From contig NZ_CYGY02000115.1 of NCBI RefSeq assembly GCF_900007165.1, forward strand, positions 1 through 64,000: a DNA stretch of 64,000 nucleotides. Direction: 5' to 3'. Shown piece after piece: positions 53,871 through 63,054 of the stretch. Each line of letters opens with the position of its first letter. The first letter of the stretch is position 1. The position numbers and the translations under genes are program-made. This DNA is from Paraburkholderia piptadeniae (GTDB lineage: Bacteria; Pseudomonadota; Gammaproteobacteria; Burkholderiales; Burkholderiaceae). A model generated the notes under the pieces. It searched no databases. It had not been told where the DNA came from and saw only the letters and a program-made list of their open reading frames with translations.

Positions 53871-56771
53871 ATGAGCACCCCAAGCTTCATCGAACAACAA
53901 TTTCCCGTCGCCCGTGTTTCCGCCGAATCCTACAAGGAGCGTATGGCCGGCGCGGGGTCCAGTCAGACGCTGACCGGCGTCGGTAAGTGGTGGGGGCGCA
54001 AGCCCCTGGTGCTCGTGCGCGCTTGCCTGATTGGGCTATTGATGCCAGTGTCGGCTGACCCCAAGCGGGACCGCGAAATCTTTCTCAAAATCATGACCAT
54101 GGACGAAGCCGGTCTGTGGCAGCGCAAGAACAAAGCTATCGACCAAGAGACACTGGAAGCCCTGCTCACTGAAGACGAAATCAAGACCTGGCTGCGCGAT
54201 GAAAACGGTCATCCTAAGCCGCGCTGGGGGGCAGGGCTGACCCTCCAAGATCGAGAACTCGTGCAGCGGCGTGCCTTCGACCGCCTAAACTACGATGAAA
54301 AATTGGACTATTGTCTGCGGCCAGAGCAGATCGAAGGACCCTCTCCGGAAGCTTGGGAAGAAATCAACACGCACCTGGGGACGACAGCGAAAAACCTGGT
54401 ACAACTGGTTCAGCAACTGGGTGTGCGTCGTTTCGGCCACATTGCCCGCATCGGGGATCCTGTGTGCGGTGGCGGTTCCATTCCGTTCGAAGCCGCGCGT
54501 ATTGGCTGTGCATCCTATGCCTCCGACCTGAGCCCCGTGGCGGCGTTGCTCACTTGGGGCGCATTGCACCTGGTCGGTGGTGATGTGAAGACCCGCAAGC
54601 GTGTACGCGAAATCCAGCAAGCTGCCTATGACGCGACGCGCAAGGAAATTGACGGTCTTGGCCTGGAATCCAACGACAAGGGTTGGCGACACGAGCAGCT
54701 TTACTACGTGGTCGAGGCCAAATCACCGGCCACTGGTCTTTGGGTGCCGCTTGCACCTTCGTGGGTGATTTCCGAGAAATACAAGGTCTGTGCTGTTATC
54801 AGGAAGAACGTTGACAAAGGCAATTACGACATTGACATCGTCACCGACGCCGATGCGACGACAATGACCAACGCCAAGAAAGGCACGGTTCAACGCGGCC
54901 GCCTCGTTTGCCCGGAAACCGGCAACAGCTATGCAATTGCCGACCTGCGCGGGGACCGTCGGGTAAATGGTGAAACAGTCTACGGTCTCCGTCTTTGGGA
55001 AAGCTCCGACCTCGTGCCACGACCTGATGATGTATTTCAAGAACGGCTCTATTGCGTCCGTTGGGCCGTACCGGATGGAGATCGTATCTATTCCGCGCCC
55101 GATGCGGCCGACCTCGCTCGCGAGGCAAAGGCGCTTGCGCTGATGAAGCACTACATCGCGGACTGGCAGGTGAAGGGATACATCCCGAGCCGTTCGATTC
55201 CACGCGGCGGAGACAAGACTGAGGAACCCGTCCGAACGCGCGGGTGGACTCACTGGCACCATCTGTTTACGCCGCGCCAGTTGTTCATGCTCGGCAGCTT
55301 TGTCAAAAACGCCGTCGAACCGGACCCGACGGATGCGCTGCGAGTGGGAGCGGCCGCGGTAGCGGTGGGTGCGGCATTGGAGCGACTCTCTCGCCTTTGT
55401 GGAATCGACTCGCATATCTCCAAGGGGCCTGGTTCGACGATGAACGTCTTTTTCAACCAAGCGCTCAATACCCAAATGACATTTGGTTCCCGGAGACTGG
55501 GCGGGATCAAACGCTGCTTGTGCGGCGAACTGACAGAAGCGCCTATAGCCAATGCCGGAAGCTTAGTTAAGCTGATGGACGCGCGCGAAGTTTCCACGGA
55601 ATCTGATATTTGGTTCACCGATCCGCCCTATGCTGACGCGATTAACTATCACGAGCTGACTGACTACTTTCTTGCGTGGTACGAACACCTCTTGCCTACG
55701 GCTTTCACAGACTGGCGTTTTCAGAATGTGGTCGTGTTGTCGGTACAGGGCTCAGGTGACGATTTCAAACGCTCGATGGTGGATATTTACGCTCGGCTGG
55801 CCCGGCAAATGCCGGACAATGGCTTGCAACTCGTGCAATTCACCCACCAGAACCCCGCGGTGTGGGGTGATCTCGGCATGATACTTTGGGCCAGCGGCCT
55901 CAAGGTCACCGCCGCCTGGACGATCAGTACCGAAACGGCTACAGGTGGCATCAAGAGGGGCAACTATGTGCAGGGGACTGTAAATCTGGTGCTGCGCAAA
56001 CGCACTGAACAGCGTTCGGCGTGGCTGGACGAGATTTACCCGCTGATTGAAGACGAGGTCAAGCTACAACTAGACAGCATGACAACGCTGGATGATCAGT
56101 CGGAGCCCAACTTCGGCGATACGGACTACCAGCTCGCGGCCTATGCTGCCGCCCTGCGAGTGCTAACTCAATTTGCCGACATCGAGGGCATGGATATTCG
56201 TCATGAACTCTTCCGCGAACGTACAGGTACTGAGAAATCCGAATTCGAGAAAGTTATCGATCGTGCGGTGGAGATTGCAGCCAATTACTTGATTCCCCGT
56301 GGCTTCGACGAATTTCACTGGAAGAGCTTGAGCGCCGCCGAGCGGCTCTATCTCAAGGGTTTGGAGCTGGAACGTCACCGCGAGGCACGCGCCGGTGCAT
56401 ATATGGAGTTGGCCAAGGGGTTTGGCGTGCGTGAATACACACACTTTTACGAACGATCGGAGGCTAATGCTGTGAGGTTCAAAACGGCCAGTGAATTCAA
56501 GCGCCAGCAATTGGAAGGCGAAGATTTTGCCAGCAGCCTCACCCGTCATGTGCTATTTGGCATTTACGAAACCGTACGCGAGGAAAATGCCCGTGCTGGC
56601 CTTGACTATCTCAAGACCGATGGTGCCGTGGATTACTGGGGCAAGCGAAAAACGATACTTGCTCTCCTCGCGTATCTGAAGCCCTTGGCCCATATCGGCC
56701 ACATGCCACATTGGCACGAGGATGCTGAGGCGGCCGAGCGGCTGGCTGGGGCGGTGGAGAACGATCATTGA
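53871..56771 (+). CDS. DUF1156 adenine-specific DNA methyltransferase
   Basis: A 966-residue protein of the COG1743 type. The N-terminal DUF1156 domain has FPVARVSAESYKERMAG and VGKWWGRKPLVLVRACL. The SAM motif GDPVCGGGSIPFEAARIG (about 195) and the catalytic DPPY in WFTDPPYADAINYHELTDY (about 583) define a class of N6-adenine methyltransferases. Regions between are large insertions. Self-methylation by this enzyme likely marks host DNA for a DNA-modification-based defence. Starts 15 bp after DUF3780. Confidence 0.93.
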   Translation: MSTPSFIEQQFPVARVSAESYKERMAGAGSSQTLTGVGKWWGRKPLVLVRACLIGLLMPVSADPKRDREIFLKIMTMDEAGLWQRKNKAIDQETLEALLTEDEIKTWLRDENGHPKPRWGAGLTLQDRELVQRRAFDRLNYDEKLDYCLRPEQIEGPSPEAWEEINTHLGTTAKNLVQLVQQLGVRRFGHIARIGDPVCGGGSIPFEAARIGCASYASDLSPVAALLTWGALHLVGGDVKTRKRVREIQQAAYDATRKEIDGLGLESNDKGWRHEQLYYVVEAKSPATGLWVPLAPSWVISEKYKVCAVIRKNVDKGNYDIDIVTDADATTMTNAKKGTVQRGRLVCPETGNSYAIADLRGDRRVNGETVYGLRLWESSDLVPRPDDVFQERLYCVRWAVPDGDRIYSAPDAADLAREAKALALMKHYIADWQVKGYIPSRSIPRGGDKTEEPVRTRGWTHWHHLFTPRQLFMLGSFVKNAVEPDPTDALRVGAAAVAVGAALERLSRLCGIDSHISKGPGSTMNVFFNQALNTQMTFGSRRLGGIKRCLCGELTEAPIANAGSLVKLMDAREVSTESDIWFTDPPYADAINYHELTDYFLAWYEHLLPTAFTDWRFQNVVVLSVQGSGDDFKRSMVDIYARLARQMPDNGLQLVQFTHQNPAVWGDLGMILWASGLKVTAAWTISTETATGGIKRGNYVQGTVNLVLRKRTEQRSAWLDEIYPLIEDEVKLQLDSMTTLDDQSEPNFGDTDYQLAAYAAALRVLTQFADIEGMDIRHELFRERTGTEKSEFEKVIDRAVEIAANYLIPRGFDEFHWKSLSAAERLYLKGLELERHREARAGAYMELAKGFGVREYTHFYERSEANAVRFKTASEFKRQQLEGEDFASSLTRHVLFGIYETVREENARAGLDYLKTDGAVDYWGKRKTILALLAYLKPLAHIGHMPHWHEDAEAAERLAGAVENDH

Positions 56772-56789
56772 TCGCACGGAAGTTTTCTC

Positions 56790-59537
56790 ATGACCGTGAA
56801 CCGCCATTCCTCCCGCCAGGAGAAGCTCGATGCCTCTCTCTTGCAAGCTCGACTAGTAGGGGCCGCGAGTTATGACCGTATTGCTGGTTATTTTCGCTCC
56901 TCCCTTTTGGAGGTGGCGGGCGAGGCAATCGAAAATGTAACAGGCAAGGTCCGCGTGGTTTGCAACTCTGATCTGGAACCCGCCGACGTCGAAACGGCCA
57001 AGGCAGCCCAGCAAGCGATGCGGCAATCCTGGTGCGCTTCGTCCCCAGAGAAACTCGCCACCAACGACGCTGGACGTGGACGCTTCGCTCGCCTCTTTGG
57101 CCTGCTCGTTTCGGGAAAGCTGGAAGTTCGTGTATTGCCAGATGCGGCTTTTGGTTTGGTGCATGGCAAAGCTGGCGTCATCCGTTATGACGATGGCCGG
57201 ACAACCAGTTTTCTGGGCAGCGTCAATGAGACCCTCTCTGCCTGGCGGTTTAACTACGAGTTGATGTGGGAGGACGACAGCGCAGAGGCGGCGCGTTGGG
57301 TTCAAACGGAATTCGACACGCTATGGAATCACGTCCAGGCTGTCCCTCTGGCTGACTTCATCGTGCAGGACGTCAAGCGTCTGGCCGATCGTCAAGAGAC
57401 TCCTCTAGACGACTGGCGGCGCGACACACGAGCCAGCCCAGCTTCCGCGGCGGTGGAATCGCCCGTTTACCGGCAGGAATTCGGTCTGTGGGCGCACCAA
57501 AAGTATTTTGTGAAACTGGCTTTCGACGCCCATCGACGCGGTACTGCGCGCTTTGTTCTGGCTGACCAAGTGGGGCTGGGGAAGACGGTGCAGCTGGCTC
57601 TCGCTGCGCTGTTAATGGCGCTTACTGGTAAGAAGCCGGTGCTGATTCTCGTGCCGAAACCCTTATTGAATCAATGGCAGGACGAATTACGCGATTTGCT
57701 GGCGATTCCCAGCGCCGTCTGGATGGGAGATGCTTGGGTCGACGAGCAGGGAATTGAACATCCGGTGAATGGACCGGACGGTGTCCGGCGGTGCCCACGC
57801 CGTTTCGGGATCGTGTCACAGGGCTTGGTCGTTGCGGGCAACGAGATCACGGCTCACCTGCTTGCAATGAGTTTCGAGTGCGTGATTTGTGATGAATCTC
57901 ATAGGGCACGGCGGAAAAAGGCGGATCCTAAGGATTTGACCAGTCGGCCAGAATATAACAATCTGGCAGCATTTCTAGCTCGGGTCAGTGCCCGTACCAA
58001 GAGCATGCTGCTTGCCACAGCCACGCCGGTGCAATTGCACCCAATAGAAGCTTGGGACTTGCTGTCCATCCTTGCTGCTGGCAACGAGGCCGTATTAGGA
58101 AACGACTGGAGCGAATGGCGCAAGCCGGCGCACTGTCTGCCGGTGGTGATGGGTGAAAGGGCATTGTCTAGCGATGTGTTCGAAGCGTGGCCCTGGCTTC
58201 GCAACCCTCTACCGCCCCGCAGTGAAGGGACGAATTTCCGATTATTACGGCAGCGGTTTTGTCTGGACGACGGCACCTTTGTGGCTTCCGGTGACCTAAT
58301 CGGCAGCATGAATGGCCCCACCCGTACCCTGCTGGGGCAAATCGCCCAAGACTTCGGTCGCAACCACAATCCGTTCATCCGCCACATCGTCCGTCGTACT
58401 CGACAATATCTGGAAGGCACCATCGATCCCGCCACCGGTGAGCCGTATCTGAAGCCCATACGGGTTCGCCTATTTGGCGAGGGTGAGGACGAGGCCGTGG
58501 CGTTGCCCCCATACTTGCAGGATGCCTACAACGCGGCGCAAGAGTTTTGCCGTCTGCTCAATCAGCGAGTAAGAGGTGCCGGTTTTCTCAAGACGCTTTT
58601 GCTGCGACGCATGGGTAGCTCCATTTACGCAGGACGCCGCACGACTGAGAAGATGCTTGCCACTTGGGGCGCTAATCGTCAGGCTACAGATCGTCGGGCC
58701 GAGATTGGCGACGAGTCCATCGACGTCGATGACGACGATACCGAACCGCGCAATGCCACTGCTGAATCCGAGATGAAAAATCTGACAGCGGTCGAGCGAG
58801 CCGAATTGGCGCGGTGCCTCAAGGCACTAGAAATCAGTCAGGACCGTGATCCGAAGTTTCAACAGGTGCTGGACTATCTTATCGGCGAAAATTGGCTTGC
58901 ACGAGGTTGCATTATTTTCAGCCAGTATTTTGATAGCGCGTGGTGGCTGGCGGAATCGCTGTCGCGCGATCATTTACCACACGAGCCGGTCGGCCTATAT
59001 GCTGGTGGAGCGAATTCCGGCATTCTGACGGCGGGCCAGTTCAAGGCGTGCGCTCGCGACGACATCAAGACAAAGGTGAAGCATGGCGAGGTTCGCCTGT
59101 TAATTGGTACCGATGCAGCATCCGAGGGGCTCAATCTGCAACGCCTTGGCACCTTGATTAACCTTGACTTGCCATGGAATCCGACACGGCTGGAACAGCG
59201 TAAAGGCCGTATCCAGCGCATCGGACAAGTCCGCGACGAAGTCTTCGTTTGCAACCTGCGCTACCGCGGGTCGGTCGAGGATAGGGTGCATCAGCTTCTG
59301 GCGGACCGTCTCGAATACATTTTCGAGCTCTTCGGCCAGATTCCTGATGTTCTGGAATCGCTGTGGATCGATGTGGCACAAGGCAACGTAGACGAGGCCA
59401 AACGCCTCATTGATGGTATTCACCAAACACATCCGTTCGATAATCGCTACGCCAAGGTCGAGAATCTTGATTGGGAAAGCTGTGCAAAGGTACTGTCAGA
59501 AGGTGAGATTCGAAAGGTGTTGTCAACCGGTTGGTAA
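56790..59537 (+). CDS. PLD-SNF2 helicase (defence system effector)
   Basis: A 915-residue protein. An N-terminal phospholipase-D-type nuclease module carries VHGKAGVIRYDD (about 123) with TSFLGSVNET, the HxK and GSxN marks. A SNF2/RapA-like translocase follows: WAHQKYFVKLAFD, LADQVGLGKTVQL (about 258), ICDESHRARRKK (about 366), LLATATPVQLHPIEAW, IGTDAASEGLNLQ and QRKGRIQRIGQ (about 803). The pairing suggests cutting during translocation on non-methylated DNA. It is the last gene of the operon, 18 bp after the methyltransferase. Confidence 0.92.
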   Translation: MTVNRHSSRQEKLDASLLQARLVGAASYDRIAGYFRSSLLEVAGEAIENVTGKVRVVCNSDLEPADVETAKAAQQAMRQSWCASSPEKLATNDAGRGRFARLFGLLVSGKLEVRVLPDAAFGLVHGKAGVIRYDDGRTTSFLGSVNETLSAWRFNYELMWEDDSAEAARWVQTEFDTLWNHVQAVPLADFIVQDVKRLADRQETPLDDWRRDTRASPASAAVESPVYRQEFGLWAHQKYFVKLAFDAHRRGTARFVLADQVGLGKTVQLALAALLMALTGKKPVLILVPKPLLNQWQDELRDLLAIPSAVWMGDAWVDEQGIEHPVNGPDGVRRCPRRFGIVSQGLVVAGNEITAHLLAMSFECVICDESHRARRKKADPKDLTSRPEYNNLAAFLARVSARTKSMLLATATPVQLHPIEAWDLLSILAAGNEAVLGNDWSEWRKPAHCLPVVMGERALSSDVFEAWPWLRNPLPPRSEGTNFRLLRQRFCLDDGTFVASGDLIGSMNGPTRTLLGQIAQDFGRNHNPFIRHIVRRTRQYLEGTIDPATGEPYLKPIRVRLFGEGEDEAVALPPYLQDAYNAAQEFCRLLNQRVRGAGFLKTLLLRRMGSSIYAGRRTTEKMLATWGANRQATDRRAEIGDESIDVDDDDTEPRNATAESEMKNLTAVERAELARCLKALEISQDRDPKFQQVLDYLIGENWLARGCIIFSQYFDSAWWLAESLSRDHLPHEPVGLYAGGANSGILTAGQFKACARDDIKTKVKHGEVRLLIGTDAASEGLNLQRLGTLINLDLPWNPTRLEQRKGRIQRIGQVRDEVFVCNLRYRGSVEDRVHQLLADRLEYIFELFGQIPDVLESLWIDVAQGNVDEAKRLIDGIHQTHPFDNRYAKVENLDWESCAKVLSEGEIRKVLSTGW

Positions 59538-60156
59538 GGATCACTATCTGACTCGCGCAGTTCAAGCAGTGCTAGCTATGCGACCGAAACCCGAGGTTCA
59601 CGCGCGAGCTTTGCAATCGAAACTAGACGGCTCGGGGTGCCCTTGCGCGACCTTCTCGTTGCTGTTGCTATCTCAGGTGACAATAGTCTCCATCACTCGT
59701 TTGGTGGGGTCCCCTGTGGCCACTTTGGCGTCTATGGTCTAGGCGGTACTCGCGCACCGCTTACACCTATCGTCATCGTGAGTCTCAGTCAAACGCGCCG
59801 CGTGGTGGTGGGATAGGAATACTCTCGATTCGACGCAGGAACACATCATCTACGACGCTCCCGGTCGCCCTCAGAAGCAGCGGCTTGCCGGAGGTGACGT
59901 TGTCAGGTGGGGCGTGGCACGATCCACACGGAAGCTGCTGCAATTGATTGCAGGATTGGGACGGATGCAATTCGCTGGCGCATCTATCGTGCGTGCGCTG
60001 CCAATACGGGGCGGCTGCGTTGTCTTCAAAGTATTCCTGATCGTCGCAAATATTCAAGCAGTTAGACATGGAACATTTCAGGCAGACAACGCACCTACCC
60101 TACACAGGGGTGTAATTGAATACGAAGCTACTCCGGATTCGTTTTCAAAAATGATG
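59538..60156. other. Gap after the defence operon
   Basis: A 619-bp stretch. The minus-strand frame 59785-60069 (94 residues) has five Cys and a CGSCH motif but no ribosome site and doubtful codon use. I see no RNA gene and no attachment site. Confidence 0.4.
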
Positions 60157-61248
60157 TCATTCATGAGCCCAACGAAATGTTTGCTTCAATTCATTGCAGT
60201 GATTGCGGGGTAGTAACTGCCGGTGCTGTAACTGGCCGACAACTATTCCAGGTGCAATTCCAATCTCTTTGGCAAATGAGGCAATGGACGCTTTGTTGAA
60301 TTGATTTCGCCTTATAAACGCCGAAAACTGTGATCGCGGTAGCAGTTCCTGCTCGGCGAAATGATTCGCCTCCGCCTCTTTGCTTGCATCCAACCCATTG
60401 GCCCCTTCGAGGAAAAGCTCCTTTTTCCCATGGAGTAAGATGTGTCCAGCCTCGTGAAAGAAGGTAAACCAGAGATGATCGTCGGTGCGATATCGCAAAC
60501 TAAGCTGAATAATTGCCTTGTTGGCGTTAAGCCATCTTGTGGCGCCGCTGACGCCAGTCTTGGGTAGTGCCGGGACGAACACAACGGCCACACCCGCTGC
60601 GGCGCACAGTTCCTGCATACGTGGGACAAAACTCTCAGGGCGCTCTATCGTCAGTAGTCGAATCTTATCGAGTGCATCACGAAAAGCGGCCTTTTCGAAA
60701 GGTCCGCACGGAATTTGTGAGGCTTCAATTTCGCCACGACGTAACCATGCAGAGACAGCCTCGGGAAATATCTCTTGACTGTTATGTTGGCGGTAGGCGA
60801 CATTTAGGTTCGGCCACATGTCATCCCATTGGCTAACGCTGGCGATCCCGAAAAAGCGCAACACTTCAACCAACTGCGCCTTTGCATCAGAGCGTCTCTC
60901 AACCCAGTTCAGCTTTGTCATCAACGCGATCGGAATGCGCTTGAGCCAGTCCAAATCGTGCTCGAGCTTTGCCTCCTCGTCTATTCGTGCCAACGCCTCC
61001 TGGTATTGGCTTTCAAGGTTCAGCCAGTAGTCGGCAGGCATGCCAAGCGCCCGCTCCAGCTTGATTGCGGTTTCGGGCGTGATCGATGATTTCGCTTGAA
61101 CAAGTGAGACTATGTGCTTCGGGGTCAGGCCTGTCCGCCTTGCCAGCTCCTGTTGAGTCATCCCGCGAGTCTCCAGCTCGTCCCCCAGGATCTCACCTGG
61201 CGAGACCGCATAGTCAGGCTGAAATTCGTTGGTAGGTTGCTTAGCCAT
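60157..61248 (-). CDS. higA: HigA-type antitoxin fused to ImmA/IrrE metalloprotease
   Basis: A 363-residue fusion. Residues 15-80 are an XRE/HigA helix-turn-helix (EILGDELETRGMTQQELARR, TPETAIKLERALGMPADYWL). The rest is an IrrE/ImmA-like domain with the zinc motif FHEAGHILLH (His265, Glu266, His269), preceded by VAVVFVPALPKTG and IIQLSLRYRTDDHLW. ImmA/IrrE proteases cleave repressors under stress, so self-cleavage or cleavage of the antitoxin could free the toxin. The start overlaps the toxin stop by 8 bp, toxin first. Confidence 0.9.
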   Translation of the reverse strand: MAKQPTNEFQPDYAVSPGEILGDELETRGMTQQELARRTGLTPKHIVSLVQAKSSITPETAIKLERALGMPADYWLNLESQYQEALARIDEEAKLEHDLDWLKRIPIALMTKLNWVERRSDAKAQLVEVLRFFGIASVSQWDDMWPNLNVAYRQHNSQEIFPEAVSAWLRRGEIEASQIPCGPFEKAAFRDALDKIRLLTIERPESFVPRMQELCAAAGVAVVFVPALPKTGVSGATRWLNANKAIIQLSLRYRTDDHLWFTFFHEAGHILLHGKKELFLEGANGLDASKEAEANHFAEQELLPRSQFSAFIRRNQFNKASIASFAKEIGIAPGIVVGQLQHRQLLPRNHCNELKQTFRWAHE

Positions 61249-61585
61249 GAGTATCCTCGATTCCGGTTATTTCGATGGCAGTCACTCGACTCCAGTCCAA
61301 CCCGCCCTCGGGCCTTTCAGGTACGGGATTGTGCTGCGGCTTGAAGACAAGTCTGTACGGATGATCCAGATCAACCGTCAGATGGCCCTTTCGATTCCCT
61401 GTGAGCTCGTGACACCGATGGGGAGGGCTCATCGGCGGAGCAAAAATGCCTAAATTTGGTGCGGCGCGAAGCTGTGTCAGTGCAATCCTCAGCTTTTTTG
61501 TCCTCAGAGGTCCGTGCGCTTTGATCATTGCCTTCTCTTCGTTGAGCTGTTTCCGCAGCGCCTTGTTGGCGAAGGTGATGTCCAT
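61241..61585 (-). CDS. higB: HigB/RelE-family toxin
   Basis: A 114-residue RelE/ParE-superfamily toxin: MDITFANKALRKQLNEEKAM at the start, LGIFAPPMSPPHRCHELTGN (the HigB/killer-protein centre) and DHPYRLVFKP near the end. Such toxins cut mRNA on the ribosome. The toxin-first order is the HigBA arrangement. A perfect palindrome just upstream is a probable HigA operator. Confidence 0.88.
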   Translation of the reverse strand: MDITFANKALRKQLNEEKAMIKAHGPLRTKKLRIALTQLRAAPNLGIFAPPMSPPHRCHELTGNRKGHLTVDLDHPYRLVFKPQHNPVPERPEGGLDWSRVTAIEITGIEDTHG

Positions 61586-61606
61586 TCCGATAGCGGGACA
61601 GTTTCA

Positions 61607-61623
61607 ATAACCTGTGAGGTTAT
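61607..61623. promoter_or_regulatory. Probable HigA operator
   Basis: ATAACCT (61607-61613) and AGGTTAT (61617-61623) form a perfect 7-3-7 palindrome 22 bp upstream of the toxin start on the minus strand, the usual place for autoregulation by a HigA HTH. Confidence 0.65.
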
Positions 61624-63054
61624 CATTTTTTCAGAAACTTCGCCAGCCAGCATGGCTTCCGTAAGACATGGGCTCGATGATGCGAGTCAAACGACAGTAA
61701 GGATCGGCCAGAGCTGCGCGATTAGTGGCGCTGCTTCAGCCTCTGCTTGCCGACGTTCAAACCGGTTTAGCTTGTGCAGTCGGCTGAGTCCGGATGGTTT
61801 CCACGTTGCCGTTGATTTTCGAGTCACGGCGCTCGATCCCTTTGGATTGTCCGGACGCAGCTGGCGAGCGGGTGTCTTCATCAGGGTCGCGCGAGGCGGC
61901 AAGGTGCATGACACGAGTCAGCGACAGACCGGACACCGGTGATTCGAGATGCTCGCACTGCGCATTGACGATGCTCAGCCTGTTCGATCAGAACGCGGCG
62001 AGCGTGCGGGTGAGCGGAACTCGCCGAAAGCCTAGTGGCCCGATGGCAATGTAATTGCAATCGAATGACAGACATTGTGCGTTCCGACAGTCGAAGCCGC
62101 CGCCCGCCGTTTTTTCGACCGTGGAAAGCCCGCACCCTCGCCCAGGTGCGCGTCGCTCCAGCCACCGCGCCTTGGCCGTCGGCGGACAGGGCGCGGGACC
62201 GTGCGTCGAGCGTGGCTATCTTCCGGTCAGTCCGCATGCCTCGGCACATTCATTTTCGCTGCGACGCAGATGAAATGATGAAACATGACTGTCCTGGTCG
62301 ACAAAAGCGGGTTGGGGCACGTCCAGCGCGACGACCGAATGGGGAGGGATTCCCGCGTTCGCAGCACGGTGCCGCCCGAGCCATGAACGCTGCGGTGCAT
62401 TGGATTGTGCGGATTGATGCAATGGGTGCCGCCGCCCTATTGCCCCTTGCGGCACAATGGATTGTGCGGATTGGTGCAATGGGTGCCGCCGCCCTATTGC
62501 CCCTTGCGGCACAATGGATTGTGCGGATTGGTGCAATGGGTGTCGCCGCCCTATTGCCCCTTGCGGCGCAATGGATTGTGCGGTTTGGTGCAATGGGTGC
62601 CGCCGCCCTATTGCCCCTTGCGGCGCAATGGATTGTGCGGATTGGTGCAATCTGCGCCGCCCCTGCAACGCACTATGCGCTGCGGCGGAGTTGCACGGAT
62701 TGCGAACGACCGTTGAGCATCATCAACCGTGACTACGCTTCGTGCGTATGCGTTACGACAACCAGAGGGTCCACTCAATGCCACTTGCGTCTCGCGATTG
62801 ATGGCTGCGATTTTGCAGCATGTCGGACCGAGCTTGGCCCAATCGGCGGAGGACTACGCGTAAAGTCTGAAACCCGATCGGCGCGTTCGTACCCGGAGCG
62901 AACCTGCGGGGAAGAATCGTCCTTGTTGGGTCATTGAGCGATACAGTCATTTGCGAACGGGGGCGCGGATATATTGTTTCTGCTGAAATTCCCCCGAGGG
63001 CTGTGCTGTTCTCGTGACGACCTAGTGTGATCGTCAAACGAGCTGAGGTAACGG
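61624..63054. other. Region without confident genes
   Basis: A 1431-bp gap. The long plus frame 62035-62937 is kept open by the 57-bp repeat and looks non-coding. No RNA gene or tRNA-like segment was seen. Confidence 0.45.
62401..62651. repeat. 57-bp minisatellite
   Basis: About 4.4 tandem copies: 62401-62457, 62458-62514, 62515-62571, 62572-62628 and a partial fifth to 62651. Copies differ at only a few positions. Because 57 is a multiple of three, several frames stay open on both strands. Confidence 0.95.

Noticed and set aside
59785..60069. 94-residue Cys-rich protein with a CGSCH haem-like motif
   Set aside because: No ribosome site, no signal peptide, and the motif can occur by chance.
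62401..62651. Possible CRISPR array
   Set aside because: Copies are directly adjacent without unique spacers, and no cas genes are nearby.
62035..62937. 300-residue plus-strand reading frame through the minisatellite
   Set aside because: It has no family resemblance, its N-terminus has poor codon use, and overlapping frames are open on both strands only because of the 57-bp repeat.
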